Source: Mesorhizobium_K sp040049215 (GTDB lineage Bacteria > Pseudomonadota > Alphaproteobacteria > Rhizobiales > Rhizobiaceae). Taken from it: a stretch of 64,000 nucleotides of DNA. A program made the translations under genes and the position numbers. The notes under the pieces were generated by a model, which had not been told where the DNA came from, did not search any database, and saw only the letters and a program-made list of their open reading frames with translations. Positions 16,322 to 25,021 of this stretch are shown piece by piece (positions within the stretch are counted from its first letter, which is position 1; every line of letters starts with the position of its first letter). The stretch covers positions 2,356,001-2,420,000 of the forward strand of contig NZ_JBDZDN010000001.1 of NCBI RefSeq assembly GCF_040049215.1, given 5' to 3'.

Positions 16322-16678
16322 CTACCGCTTCGACGCCAACCGCTCGTCAAACTGGGCTTTCTCAACTATTATTTGCAGGGAAAGTGGGTCTGATTCGCCG
16401 CAATCGCCCGGATCGAAAAGCACTAGAAAGTAGTGTATGTGGCTTGAGCCCTTTTCGGAGATAAAGGAGACGGCACATTCCCGGTGCATATCTTCATCAC
16501 TGATAATTCTGTAACAATAAGTCTTCTGATAGGGCTTTCCCAATTTCTTTAACAAATCTGGATATCTATTTTCAATCCAGGATTCGGAGTACATTCTTTC
16601 ATCAAAATTCGCGCAGGCATAAGCCGACGTGCAGTTCTGCCATATGAGAAACGCGCCGACCCAAACCTTCCATCGCAT
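16322..16678 (-). CDS. Small exported cysteine-containing protein, AT-richer than its neighbours
   Basis: 118 residues with a short N-terminal signal (MRWKVWVGAFLIWQNCTSAYA) and a mature part holding four cysteines (Cys22, 55, 68, 93), enough for two disulfides. Base composition is visibly poorer in G+C and codon use differs from flanking genes. It lies directly downstream of dsbB with 3 bp between, on the same strand; a disulfide-bonded exported protein beside a disulfide-forming gene may be more than chance. No family recognised. Possibly acquired. Confidence 0.6.
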   Translation of the reverse strand: MRWKVWVGAFLIWQNCTSAYACANFDERMYSESWIENRYPDLLKKLGKPYQKTYCYRIISDEDMHRECAVSFISEKGSSHIHYFLVLFDPGDCGESDPLSLQIIVEKAQFDERLASKR

Positions 16679-16681
16679 AAC

Positions 16682-17203
16682 TTAGCCCCGTACCCTGGCC
16701 AACGCGCCTCGGAACGCCACCACGCCCAGGATCAGGCTGGCAATCGCGTTCCAGCCGGCAAAGGACAGGCCGAGCACGCGCAATGCCGCCTTGTCGCAGG
16801 ACGGCGGCACGAAGGCATCGATGGCGTCGAGCACGCCCTTGCCGCCGGTGTCCGTGGGCCCCGCCACCGCGCCGCAATCGGTCGGGCCTGCCCACCAGCC
16901 CCATTCGACGCCGGAATGGCGTACCGCGAGGAACAGGCTCCAGGCCATCAGCAGGCCGCCGGCCAGCAGCAGGATGCGCGTGATGACCGGCGGCCAGCGC
17001 AAGGTCGCGGACACCGCCGCCAGCGCCATGACAGGCACGCCGGTGTAGTAGGGGATGCGTTGCTCAAGGCAGAGCTTGCAGGGGATGTAGTGGCCGATGT
17101 GCTCGAAGCCGAGCGCTGCGCCGACCACCGCCGCCATGGCGAAAGTCAGGAACATCGCGGTGTTGCGCTGCAGGCTGCTGGTCGGTTCGGCGATGGCAAT
17201 CAT
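16682..17203 (-). CDS. dsbB: Disulfide bond formation protein DsbB
   Basis: Inner-membrane protein that reoxidises DsbA and passes electrons to quinone. 173 residues, four membrane spans, with the periplasmic pairs C42-K-L-C45 in HYIPCKLCLEQRIPYY and C110/C136 in the second periplasmic loop (GPTDCG and PPSCDKAA). The loop between the second pair is longer than in E. coli DsbB. Directly upstream on the same strand is the YqaA-like membrane protein. Assignment is firm. Confidence 0.92.
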   Translation of the reverse strand: MIAIAEPTSSLQRNTAMFLTFAMAAVVGAALGFEHIGHYIPCKLCLEQRIPYYTGVPVMALAAVSATLRWPPVITRILLLAGGLLMAWSLFLAVRHSGVEWGWWAGPTDCGAVAGPTDTGGKGVLDAIDAFVPPSCDKAALRVLGLSFAGWNAIASLILGVVAFRGALARVRG

Positions 17204-17246
17204 GTATTTTTCCGGTGCGGCGGCCGGCCCCTTGCCGGCGGCGCGC

Positions 17247-17834
17247 TCAGTGCAGGTATCTGACGAGCAAGTACAGCAAAATAAGGACGGCCGCAGCCAC
17301 CGCGGCGATCAGCCCCAACCGCTCCTCGACGAACTTTCGGATAGGCTCTCCGTAGCGGCGCAGCAGCCAGGCGAGGAAGAAGAAGCGCGCGCCGCGCGCG
17401 ATGATCGCCGACAGGATGAACAGCCAGATGTTTACACCGATGACGCCCGACAGGATCGTCACCACCTTGATCGGCGGCAGATGGGCGATGCCCGACGTCA
17501 CCAGCATCAGGACGATGAAGCCGTAGCCCGAGGAAACCCTGAGCGCCTCGAAGTCGTCGAGCTTGCCGTAGAATTCGAGCACGGGTTTTGCCAGGGCTTC
17601 GTAGGCATAGTACCCAAGCAGCCAGCCGGCGATGCCGCCGAGCACCGAGGCCGCCGTCGCGACCAGCGCATAGCGGTAGGCGCGGTCGGGCCGCGCCAGC
17701 GCCATCGGCAGGAACAGCACGTCGGCCGGGACGAGGAAGATCGAACTTTCGATGAAGGCGATGAAGGCCAGCCAATATTCGGCGGATTTTCGGGCGGCGA
17801 GCGACAGCGTCCAGTCGTATAGTCTTCGAAGCAT
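17247..17834 (-). CDS. YqaA/DedA-like (VTT domain) membrane protein
   Basis: 195 residues from ATG 17834. Polytopic protein with the VTT-family features: an amphipathic N-terminal YDWTLSLAARKSAEYWLAFI, FLVPADVLFLP with the membrane-embedded P-x-D, GIAGWLLGYYAY, and a late Arg-rich GARFFFLAWLLRRYG. YqaA/DedA proteins are implicated in lipid flipping and envelope homeostasis. An 18-codon upstream extension is less likely. It ends 43 bp before dsbB on the same strand. Confidence 0.85.
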   Translation of the reverse strand: MLRRLYDWTLSLAARKSAEYWLAFIAFIESSIFLVPADVLFLPMALARPDRAYRYALVATAASVLGGIAGWLLGYYAYEALAKPVLEFYGKLDDFEALRVSSGYGFIVLMLVTSGIAHLPPIKVVTILSGVIGVNIWLFILSAIIARGARFFFLAWLLRRYGEPIRKFVEERLGLIAAVAAAVLILLYLLVRYLH

Positions 17835-18098
17835 CCGGCGTTTCCGTGCGGCCCGCCCGTGTTTAGGAAGATTTTGCGCGGTGCACAATGCCGGAAGGCT
17901 CAGCAGCCGCCTGTGCGTCCCTGATCATGTCGAATTGCGCGCAAAAGCCGCAGCCGGCAACGGGGTTCGGCCCGTGCTGCCGTCGTCATGGTCCATTGCG
18001 GAGGGCGAAGAACTTCAACATCTGGCGTTTTCGTTTCAGGTGCAATATAGGAGCGCGGAGCTACCCGCGAGGCCCACGGCACGACGGGTCTGCGTCGT

Positions 18099-18185
18099 GC
18101 GGGCGTGGCGGAACTGGTAGACGCAGCGGACTCAAAATCCGCCGTCCTTACGGATATGTCGGTTCGAGTCCGACCGCCCGCACCA
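18099..18185 (+). tRNA. tRNA-Leu(CAA), CCA encoded
   Basis: Folds as an 87-nt class II tRNA. The acceptor stem pairs GCGGGCG (18099-18105) with CGCCCGC (18175-18181), followed by A and CCA. The anticodon stem GCGGA/TCCGC surrounds loop CTCAAAA, giving anticodon CAA. There is a long variable arm and a T arm GTCGG-TTCGAGT-CCGAC. Reads UUG leucine codons. The about 120 bp after it show no attachment-site repeat or integrase. Confidence 0.97.
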
Positions 18186-18304
18186 TTCGCCCAGGCGCGC
18201 GCCACGATCGGATCTTGGCCGTGCCATCAGTATCTCGGCCGCCCCGCCAATGCCCCGATTTTCGAAGCGAGCGATCGCCGGCATTCTGCCGGGCGTGGGC
18301 GGCT

Positions 18305-19216
18305 TCAGGCAGGCGCGTGGGACTGCTCTCGCGCGTAGCGGCTCGGCGGCAGGCCCACATACCGGCTGAAGGCGGTGCTGAAGGCACTAGCCGAACCGTA
18401 CCCCACCCGTTCGGCGACGTTGGCGAGTGCGACGTCTTGCCGACGCAGCAGATCCTTTGCGAGCGCCATGCGCCAGGCGAGGATGTATTCCATCGGCGGC
18501 AGACCGACGGCGCGGGTGAAGTGGTCGAAGAAGGCCGAGCGGGAAAGCGCCGCCTTCTTGGCGAGCTCAGCCACAGTCCAAGGACGGGCGGGATCTCCGT
18601 GAATCTGCCGCATGGCCTCGGCCAGCCGTTCGTCTGCCAGGCCGCGCAGCAATCCCCGGGGCGCGTCCTTGCTCGGGGTCGAGCGCAGCGCTTCGATGAT
18701 CAGAATCTCGACGAGCCGGGTCAGGATCAGGTCGCGGCCCGGCCGCCGATCGGCGGTTTCCTCGCCTACGAGGCGCACCAGCGTGGCCAGGCGCTCGGCG
18801 CCGCGCACATGCAGCATGCCCGGCAGCAAGGCCACCATCAGAGCCGCATCGGGGGAATCGAAGACGAAATAGCCGCCGAGCTGGCGCACATCGGGGGGGC
18901 CGTCCTGCCTGCCGTGGCGGATTTCCTCAGTCGGCGCCGGTGTCACCTTCGGGTCGATGAATTTCGGTGGCGCGGGTTCGAAGCTCGACATGGTGAAGCC
19001 CGGGGTGGCCGGAAGCAGCACGAAATCGCCGGCCTCCAGCGTCACGCCGTCATGGCCGTCGACATCGAGGCGGCAGCTTCCCTCGATCACGGTGCAGAAG
19101 CTCGGCTCGCCGAAGTCGGAATAGCGCACTGCCCAGTTGCCGGCGGCGCTGATCCCTTTCGAGAATACCGTGCGAGGCTTCAACAAGCGGACGATGTCCG
19201 TCAGAGGATCGATCAT
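18305..19216 (-). CDS. AraC family transcriptional regulator, cupin type
   Basis: 303 residues. N-terminal cupin sensing domain (about 20-190) includes LEAGDFVLLPATPGF and LPGMLHVRGAERL, a layout known as the AraC_N/cupin_6 class. The C-terminal domain (about 205-300) carries two helix-turn-helix motifs: WTVAELAKKAALSRSAFFDHF and LANVAERVGYGSASAFSTAF, ending in GLPPSRYARE. Divergent from an SDR gene with 95 bp between starts, a layout typical of a local activator of the neighbouring dehydrogenase. Confidence 0.92.
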   Translation of the reverse strand: MIDPLTDIVRLLKPRTVFSKGISAAGNWAVRYSDFGEPSFCTVIEGSCRLDVDGHDGVTLEAGDFVLLPATPGFTMSSFEPAPPKFIDPKVTPAPTEEIRHGRQDGPPDVRQLGGYFVFDSPDAALMVALLPGMLHVRGAERLATLVRLVGEETADRRPGRDLILTRLVEILIIEALRSTPSKDAPRGLLRGLADERLAEAMRQIHGDPARPWTVAELAKKAALSRSAFFDHFTRAVGLPPMEYILAWRMALAKDLLRRQDVALANVAERVGYGSASAFSTAFSRYVGLPPSRYAREQSHAPA

Positions 19217-19311
19217 ATTCGGACGATAGCAAATGAAAGGCGGATTGCCAATTATAGAAAGTCCGAAGGTGTGGCGGTATGGAGCGTCATAGCAAGCGAA
19301 AGGAAGCCGCC

Positions 19312-20070
19312 ATGAACACCATACTTATCACCGGAGCCTCTTCCGGCTACGGCCTCGAAACCGCCAGGCATTTCCATGCCAAGGGCTGGACCGTTGTCGC
19401 CGCCATGCGCACGCCGCGCGAGGATGTGCTGCCCAAATCCGACCGCATCCGCATCGTGCCGCTCGACGTCACCGACGCCGACAGCATCAAGGCCGCCGTC
19501 GAGGCCGCCGGTCCGATAGACGTGCTGGTCAACAATGCCGGCATCGGAATGTTCGGCGCCTTCGAGGCGACGCCGATCGATACGGCGCGCGAGATATTCG
19601 AGACCAACACCTTTGGCGTTATGGCCATGACGCAAGCCGTCATCCCGCAGTTCCGCGACCGCCGCGCCGGCACGCTGATCAACGTGACGTCCAGCACGGT
19701 TCTCGCGCCGATGCCGCTGGTCGCCATCTATACCGCCAGCAAAACGGCCATCGACGGCTTCACCGGATCGCTCGCACACGAACTCAATCACTTCGGCATC
19801 CGCGTAAAGATGGTCCAGCCGGGCTACGGTCCGACGACGGCCTTTTCCAGGAACGCGGGATCGCTGGTGGAGCGCTTCATCCCGGAGGCTTATGCCGACT
19901 ACGCCAACGGCATCTTCGCCATGATGACGCAGCCAGGCGCGCACACCCTGCCGGCGGACGTCGCTGAAATCGTCTGGCAGGCCGCCCACGACAAGTCCGA
20001 CACGATCAGCTTCCCCGCCGGCCCCGACGCGGTGGCGTTGAGCCATGCCAAGGCGGCTCTGGCAGCATGA
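19312..20070 (+). CDS. SDR family oxidoreductase
   Basis: 252 residues from ATG 19312, preceded by AAAGGAAG. N-terminal TGASSGYGLETARHF cofactor motif, NNAGIGMFG, catalytic Ser in NVTSSTV and Tyr-Lys in YTASKTAIDG, then QPGYGPTTAF. Divergent from the AraC regulator, which probably controls it. Such AraC-SDR pairs are common in rhizobia; the substrate cannot be predicted. Confidence 0.9.
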   Translation: MNTILITGASSGYGLETARHFHAKGWTVVAAMRTPREDVLPKSDRIRIVPLDVTDADSIKAAVEAAGPIDVLVNNAGIGMFGAFEATPIDTAREIFETNTFGVMAMTQAVIPQFRDRRAGTLINVTSSTVLAPMPLVAIYTASKTAIDGFTGSLAHELNHFGIRVKMVQPGYGPTTAFSRNAGSLVERFIPEAYADYANGIFAMMTQPGAHTLPADVAEIVWQAAHDKSDTISFPAGPDAVALSHAKAALAA

Positions 20071-20200
20071 GCCACCGACGCCGGTCTTGCTGTCGGTCGC
20101 TCCATTTTGTAACAGCGTGAGTCGAGGTGCTGGTTCGCTCCTGGCTTGGGGCAGCACATACGCGGAGGACGACATCGCGGAGGAGCGGAGACCGTTGTCC

Positions 20201-21853
20201 ATGCTCGAACGGCGCGACGACTATGCGTCCCTCTATCGCGATTTCCGCTGGACCGTCCCCGGACGCTTCAACATCGGCGTGGCCGTGGCCGACCGCTGGG
20301 CGGCCGAAGATCCCGGCAGGACGGCGCTGTTCGACTACCGTGCCGATGGCGCGCCCGACCGGCTGAGCTTTTCGGAACTCGCCAGCAAGTCGAATGCCTT
20401 TGCCAATGCCTTGCGTTCGCGGGGCATCCGTCGCGGAGATCGGGTCGCGCTGCTTTTGCCGCAGAGCTTCGAGACCGTCATCGCGCACCTCGCCATCTAC
20501 AAGCTCGGCGCGATCGCCGTGCCGCTGGCCCTGCTTTTCGGCGTCGAGGCGCTGGAGTACCGTCTGCAAACGGCCGGCGTGAAGCTCGCCGTAACCAATC
20601 CGGCGGGCGCGCTGAAGCTCTCGCGGATCTCAGGACGCCTGCCCGGTCTCGACGGGATCGTTGTCGTGGGTGGCGATGGCCCTCACGATTTTGGGCGACT
20701 GGTCGCGGAGCATCCCGTCGACTTCGCCGCGGAAGCCACAGGCCCGGACGATCCGGCTCTGATGATCTTCACCTCCGGCACGACCGGTCCGCCGAAGGGA
20801 GCGCTGCTGCCGCACAGGGTGCTGCTCGGGCACCTGCCGGGCGTGCAGATGGCCTATGAATTCCTGCCGCGGGCTGGCGACCTGATGTGGACGCCGGCCG
20901 ACTGGGCCTGGGCAGGCGGGCTGCTCAACGCGCTGTTGCCGTCGCTCTATCTCGGCGTGCCTGTTGTTGCTGCCCGCTTCGAGAAGTTCGATCCCGAAAC
21001 GGCGCTCGTGCTGGTCGAGAAGATGCGGGTGAAAAACGCCTTCATCCCGCCCACCGCCTTGCGCATGCTGAAATCAGTGCCGGACATTCCCCGTCGCTTC
21101 CGCCTCGAACTGCGCGCGGTCTGCTCGGCAGGCGAATCGCTCGGCCGCGAGACCTATGAATGGGCGAAAGCGGCGCTCGGCGTCACCCCGAACGAATTCT
21201 ATGGCCAGACCGAATGCAACCTCGTGCTTGGTTCCTGCGCCTCGATCGGCGTCAGCCGCGCCGGTGCGATCGGCAAGGTCGTTCCCGGCCACAGCGTCGC
21301 TATCATCGACGGCGACGGCCGGCGGGTGAGGCCCGGCGAGGTCGGCCAGATCGCGGTGGCGCGGCCGGATCCGGTGATGTTCCTGGAATACTGGCAGAAC
21401 CCCGACGCCACGGCGAAAAAATTCATCGGCGACTGGATGACGACCGGCGACCAGGGCATCGAGGACGAGGACGGCTACGTCCAGTTCTTCGGCCGCGACG
21501 ACGACGTCATCACCTCTTCCGGTTTCCGCATCGGGCCGGGCGAGATCGAGGATTGCCTGACCGGGCATCCGGCGGTGGCGCTTGCCGCGGCGGTCGGCAA
21601 GCCCGACCTGCTGCGAACCGAGATCGTCAAGGCCTATGTGGTGCTGAAGGACGGCGTTGCGGGCAGCCCCGAGCTTGCCGCCGAGATCAGCCGATGGGTG
21701 CGCGAGCGGCTCTCGGCGCATGAATATCCGCGCGAAGTGGAGTTCGTCGATTCCATGCCGCTGACGACGACGGGCAAGGTCATCCGCCGCATCTTCCGCG
21801 ACCGGGCGAGACATGAGGCGGCATCGCTCACCGGTTCCGTCAGCGGCGTTTGA
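20201..21853 (+). CDS. Acyl-CoA synthetase of the medium-chain (MACS) type
   Basis: Activates a carboxylic acid to acyl-AMP and then acyl-CoA. 550 residues from ATG 20201 (GGAGCGGAG upstream); earlier in-frame codons are not family-like. N-terminal FRWTVPGRFNIGVAVADRWA fits the MACS/acetyl-CoA synthetase group. AMP-binding motifs: MIFTSGTTGPPKGALLPH, NEFYGQTECN, WMTTGDQG, FFGRDDDVITSSGFRIGPGE, and the catalytic Lys in TTTGKVIRR. The last 14 bp overlap the convergent GNAT gene. It lies 130 bp after the SDR. Chain-length preference is unknown. Confidence 0.9.
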   Translation: MLERRDDYASLYRDFRWTVPGRFNIGVAVADRWAAEDPGRTALFDYRADGAPDRLSFSELASKSNAFANALRSRGIRRGDRVALLLPQSFETVIAHLAIYKLGAIAVPLALLFGVEALEYRLQTAGVKLAVTNPAGALKLSRISGRLPGLDGIVVVGGDGPHDFGRLVAEHPVDFAAEATGPDDPALMIFTSGTTGPPKGALLPHRVLLGHLPGVQMAYEFLPRAGDLMWTPADWAWAGGLLNALLPSLYLGVPVVAARFEKFDPETALVLVEKMRVKNAFIPPTALRMLKSVPDIPRRFRLELRAVCSAGESLGRETYEWAKAALGVTPNEFYGQTECNLVLGSCASIGVSRAGAIGKVVPGHSVAIIDGDGRRVRPGEVGQIAVARPDPVMFLEYWQNPDATAKKFIGDWMTTGDQGIEDEDGYVQFFGRDDDVITSSGFRIGPGEIEDCLTGHPAVALAAAVGKPDLLRTEIVKAYVVLKDGVAGSPELAAEISRWVRERLSAHEYPREVEFVDSMPLTTTGKVIRRIFRDRARHEAASLTGSVSGV

Positions 21854-23123
21854 GCAGGCTGCGCACGCGGTTGCGGACCAGGCGGGCGAAGTTGCGCGTC
21901 TCCTGATAGAGATGAAGCTGCGAGGCGGCCTGCCGCGTGATGCGGTCGGCGGAAGGCGTCATGCCGATGACCAGCGTGCCGATCGGCTTCCTCTCGCTCC
22001 ACAGGCGCGACATGACCGGATGGTCGGGCACCGCGCAGGAATCGGTGAGCTCGATGTTGGGATCGTCGAGATGCTGCTTGGTGACCTCGATCATCAGAAG
22101 CGTGCCGGGCGAGAAGGCCGCGTAGCTCTCGTCATAGGCCGTCTTCCAGGTGTAGGCGACGCCGGCTTCCACGAAGACGATCAGGCTGGCGATCAGCCTG
22201 CCGCCCAGCGTCAGCGAGTGGATGCGGCAGAGGTCGTGCTCGGCAAGCCCGTGCACCGCCTCGCGGGCGAAGGCGGCGCGGTAGCGGTCGACGGCCATGG
22301 CGGTACGCTCGCGGCCCTTCCAGCCGGCGGCTTCGAGCGACAGGAAGCCCTCGATCGCGTGGCGGATTTCCTCGGGTCCGCGGGCGACGCTGTGGACGAG
22401 TTCGCCCTGGTCGGCGAGCCGGCGCTTCAGCCGGCGGAACTCGCGGTAGTGGTGGGATCGCAGCGACGCCTTGAGATAGTCCTCGCCGTCGAGCCTGCTT
22501 TCCAGAAAGGCGCGCTCGAAACGGCGCGTGGTGACCAGCGGCAGGCCGCGCGATTCGGCGACGCTGCCGAGCATCGAGGCCACGGCGCCGTCGAGCCTGA
22601 CGTCCGGCAGCACGAGCACCTTGGGCAGCTTCAGGTGCGAGCGCGACAGCATGGCGAAAAAATCCTCGATCACGCCGACCGGATCGTCGCGGTCGATGAG
22701 AGGCGTGCCGAGCGGGCCGAAGGGGCTCGCCCAGGTCCGCATGATCGAGACGCCGAGCGGCATAGGCGGCCGTTCGACCGAAAACGGCACCAGAAGCCGC
22801 AGGCGGTTCTTGTGTTCGTCGCCGTCGCGGATGACGGCGAGGCGCACCTCTCTGTCTTCCAGTCTCGGCATGGCCGGTGCCAGGAAATGCGGGTTGAAGA
22901 AGATGTTCGGCTCGATGGTGCGGGCGCACAGATAGTCGAGTTCGTCGACCAGGTCGAAACCGGCCGATGCCGGGTAGATGGCCAGCCGGCGCAGCGGCCG
23001 GTTGCCCTCGAGCAGCTCGATATGGGCGGGCTCGAGCCGCTTGCCCGCCAGGCCCGCCAGCCCGGCGATCATGGTGCCGGCCGGGCCGCCGCTCGTTTCC
23101 TCCAGAAGCGGAACCGCGGCCAT
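21840..23123 (-). CDS. GNAT/CelD-like acyltransferase linked to polysaccharide export
   Basis: 427 residues. Two tandem GNAT-like halves; the C-terminal one resembles the CelD/BcsL acetyltransferase domain (LKASLRSHHYREFRRLKRRL, then FLSLEAAGWKGRERTAM and LGGRLIASLIVFVEAGVAYTWKTAYDE as separate stretches). Such proteins acylate or peptidyl-modify exopolysaccharide intermediates. The start ATG at 23123 shares its A with the TGA of the upstream flippase (TGATG), so translation is coupled. Substrate unknown; the family name is descriptive. Confidence 0.82.
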   Translation of the reverse strand: MAAVPLLEETSGGPAGTMIAGLAGLAGKRLEPAHIELLEGNRPLRRLAIYPASAGFDLVDELDYLCARTIEPNIFFNPHFLAPAMPRLEDREVRLAVIRDGDEHKNRLRLLVPFSVERPPMPLGVSIMRTWASPFGPLGTPLIDRDDPVGVIEDFFAMLSRSHLKLPKVLVLPDVRLDGAVASMLGSVAESRGLPLVTTRRFERAFLESRLDGEDYLKASLRSHHYREFRRLKRRLADQGELVHSVARGPEEIRHAIEGFLSLEAAGWKGRERTAMAVDRYRAAFAREAVHGLAEHDLCRIHSLTLGGRLIASLIVFVEAGVAYTWKTAYDESYAAFSPGTLLMIEVTKQHLDDPNIELTDSCAVPDHPVMSRLWSERKPIGTLVIGMTPSADRITRQAASQLHLYQETRNFARLVRNRVRSLLKRR

Positions 23124-24523
23124 CAGCGTGGGCTCCCTGCCGGTGCGAAGATCGCCATGACGACGCCAAGCCTTATCCAGACGGTGAAGGAAAGGGCCGC
23201 CGCTTCGAACAGCATCGAGGCGGTGGTGGCGATTGCCGCGCCCCACAGGCCGAAGGCCGGGATCAACAGCACGCTGAGCCCGATGTTGAGCACCAGCGTC
23301 ATGGCGTAGACCATGGCGCAGATGTTCTGGTTGCCGGTCATGGTGAGCAGGCTCTCGCAGGGGCCGACCGCCGCGCGGGCGACGACGCCGACGACCAGCA
23401 GGAAGAGCAGCGGGTAGCCGGCGTCGAAACCGGGGCCGAACAGCCACAATATCGGCTCGCCGAGCGCCAGCACGACAATCGCCATCGCAAGCGACGGCCA
23501 GAAGGTCCACGACACCGTGTCGCGCGCGAAGGCAGCGAGCTTGCCGGGGTCGCCGTGCATGTAGGCGGCGTAGCGCTGCGCGACGCCGGCCTTGACCGCG
23601 AAATAGACGAAATGCACCAGCGCCAGCGTCTTCACCGTGGCGAAATAGACCGCGACGTCGTCCGGCTCCATGAAGAAACCGACCATCAGTACGTCGGCAT
23701 TGGTGAGCAGGAAGAAGAAGCTCTCGACCAGGAAAATCGGCAGCGAGACGACGAACCATTCGCGGAAATGCATCGTGCGCGGCCCGGCCGGCAGTTTTCG
23801 GTCGAGGCGGGTCGTGACGCCGGCGAACTGCCAGAGGGTTGTGAGGTAGGTCGCCACGATCGCCACGATCAGCGCGGCCTTGGCATCCGGCCGGTAGCCC
23901 GCGGCAAGGGCGGCGGCCATCAGGACGAGGATCAGGACCGGGCGCACCAGATAGGTCGGCGACAGCGCGAACACGGCCCAGGAGTTGGCGCGCGACAGGC
24001 CCTGCAGCACGTCCGACAGCGCGATCATCGGCAGGCAGACGAAGCCGAGCACGAAGGGCACGACGTAGTAGCTCTCGATATGAGGCGCCAGCAGGACGAC
24101 GCAGAGGCCGCCAACGGCCGCGATGGCGGTGGAGGCGACCAGCACGAACAGCCTCGAGGCGATCAGTATGCCGCGCAGTTCGGCGAGCATGCCCTTTTCG
24201 CGGTATTCCGGGACGAAGCGGATGACCGAGGTGTGGAAGCCCAGGCACGACACGTTGCCGGCGATCACCATCGTGACCCAGACCAGCACGAAGATGCCGT
24301 ATTCGAAGCTGCCCATCCAGCGGGCGAGAAACACCTGGCTGATGAAGGCAATCGCGGCGCTGACGATGCGGATTATGAAGGCGATGACCGACATGCGGCC
24401 TGCCTCGCCGCGCTCGTCGGCGCTGAACAGCACGGCGTCGATGCGGCCGAGCAACGGCCGCGCGCGCAGCGCCAGGCGCTCCGGCAGGAGCCTGTCGGCG
24501 GTCGTTGCCGCGGAAAAGCGCAC
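23123..24523 (-). CDS. Polysaccharide flippase (Wzx/MATE-like)
   Basis: Inner-membrane carrier of the polysaccharide biosynthesis (MOP) superfamily that flips lipid-linked oligosaccharides. With a GTG start at 24523 (GGAG 7 bp upstream) it has 466 residues and about twelve hydrophobic spans after a basic N-terminus; a further GTG at 24553 is possible. Typical stretches are FLARWMGSFEYGIFVLVW and TNADVLMVGFFMEPDDVAVY. Coupled by TGATG to the GNAT gene. No glycosyltransferases are next to it, so it may serve a polymer whose other genes are elsewhere. Confidence 0.87.
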   Translation of the reverse strand: MRFSAATTADRLLPERLALRARPLLGRIDAVLFSADERGEAGRMSVIAFIIRIVSAAIAFISQVFLARWMGSFEYGIFVLVWVTMVIAGNVSCLGFHTSVIRFVPEYREKGMLAELRGILIASRLFVLVASTAIAAVGGLCVVLLAPHIESYYVVPFVLGFVCLPMIALSDVLQGLSRANSWAVFALSPTYLVRPVLILVLMAAALAAGYRPDAKAALIVAIVATYLTTLWQFAGVTTRLDRKLPAGPRTMHFREWFVVSLPIFLVESFFFLLTNADVLMVGFFMEPDDVAVYFATVKTLALVHFVYFAVKAGVAQRYAAYMHGDPGKLAAFARDTVSWTFWPSLAMAIVVLALGEPILWLFGPGFDAGYPLLFLLVVGVVARAAVGPCESLLTMTGNQNICAMVYAMTLVLNIGLSVLLIPAFGLWGAAIATTASMLFEAAALSFTVWIRLGVVMAIFAPAGSPR

Positions 24524-24602
24524 GCACTCACTCCGTTTCGTCGGGAGCCGCACCCTAGAGAAGAGTGTTTAAGAAACGGTTGGGTGAATGACGCCCGCGC
24601 CC

Positions 24603-24630
24603 ATCCTCACCCCCACTAAGCGGGGAGAGG
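24603..24630. repeat. Degenerate palindromic intergenic repeat
   Basis: A short copy of the C-rich/G-rich hairpin element seen intact at 62991-63090: CCTCACCCCCA followed by GCGGGGAGAGG. It lies between the flippase start and the DUF1127 gene. Confidence 0.55.
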
Positions 24631-24687
24631 CGCGCCAAGCCAAGCTTGCGAAGGCGAGTTCTTGAATGCCAGCTTCGACCGCAGCGG

Positions 24688-24960
24688 TCATTCCGATCGC
24701 GGGCGGCATGACGAGTACAAACTGTCGCCTCGACTCCCAAATCCGCCGCATTCGTCACGCGTCGCAACGTAGTCGATGTTTCCGCGGTTTATGCCGATGT
24801 CCTTGAGCAGGGAGTCCGGCAACGCGTGCAACAGGCGGCGGTCGCGGCGAACGGCCAGCGCACGTAGCACACCGGCCAGCATGGACGCAGCAAAGCTCCT
24901 CAGCCCGGGCGGTGACGCTTCGCTCCCGGCCTTCGGGTGCTCAAAACTCGTATCGGTCAT
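24688..24960 (-). CDS. DUF1127 domain protein
   Basis: 90 residues from ATG 24960. The DUF1127 segment sits at about residues 35-68 (LRALAVRRDRRLLHALPDS, LLKDIGINRGNID), the usual R-x-L-x2-L-x-D-x-x-L-x-D-I-G pattern. Unusually, about 20 residues with two cysteines follow the domain, where most small rhizobial DUF1127 proteins stop. Family members act in RNA maturation, phosphate/carbon metabolism and stress adaptation in alphaproteobacteria. Downstream of an exported-protein gene with a terminator between. Confidence 0.85.
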   Translation of the reverse strand: MTDTSFEHPKAGSEASPPGLRSFAASMLAGVLRALAVRRDRRLLHALPDSLLKDIGINRGNIDYVATRDECGGFGSRGDSLYSSCRPRSE

Positions 24961-24992
24961 GGTAAATCCAGTTCGGCTTGCACGGCCGAAAT

Positions 24993-25013
24993 GCGGCGCC
25001 CGCCCGGCGCCGC
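24993..25013 (-). terminator. GC-rich hairpin terminator
   Basis: An 8-bp perfect stem GCGGCGCC/GGCGCCGC with a 5-nt loop lies just beyond the stop of the 25022-25546 gene, followed on the minus strand by ATTTC. Weak T run. Confidence 0.5.
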
Positions 25014-25021
25014 CTCCTCGG

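Noticed and set aside
17889..18098. Open frames between the YqaA-like gene and tRNA-Leu
   Set aside because: Arg/Ser-rich reading frames without start signals, typical of GC-rich intergenic DNA.
18099..18304. tRNA-Leu as an integration site of a genomic island
   Set aside because: No integrase, direct repeat of the tRNA 3' end or compositional change was seen downstream.
20045..20200. N-terminal extension of the acyl-CoA synthetase to 20045
   Set aside because: It overlaps the SDR 3' end and its sequence is not family-like; the ATG at 20201 gives the normal N-terminus.
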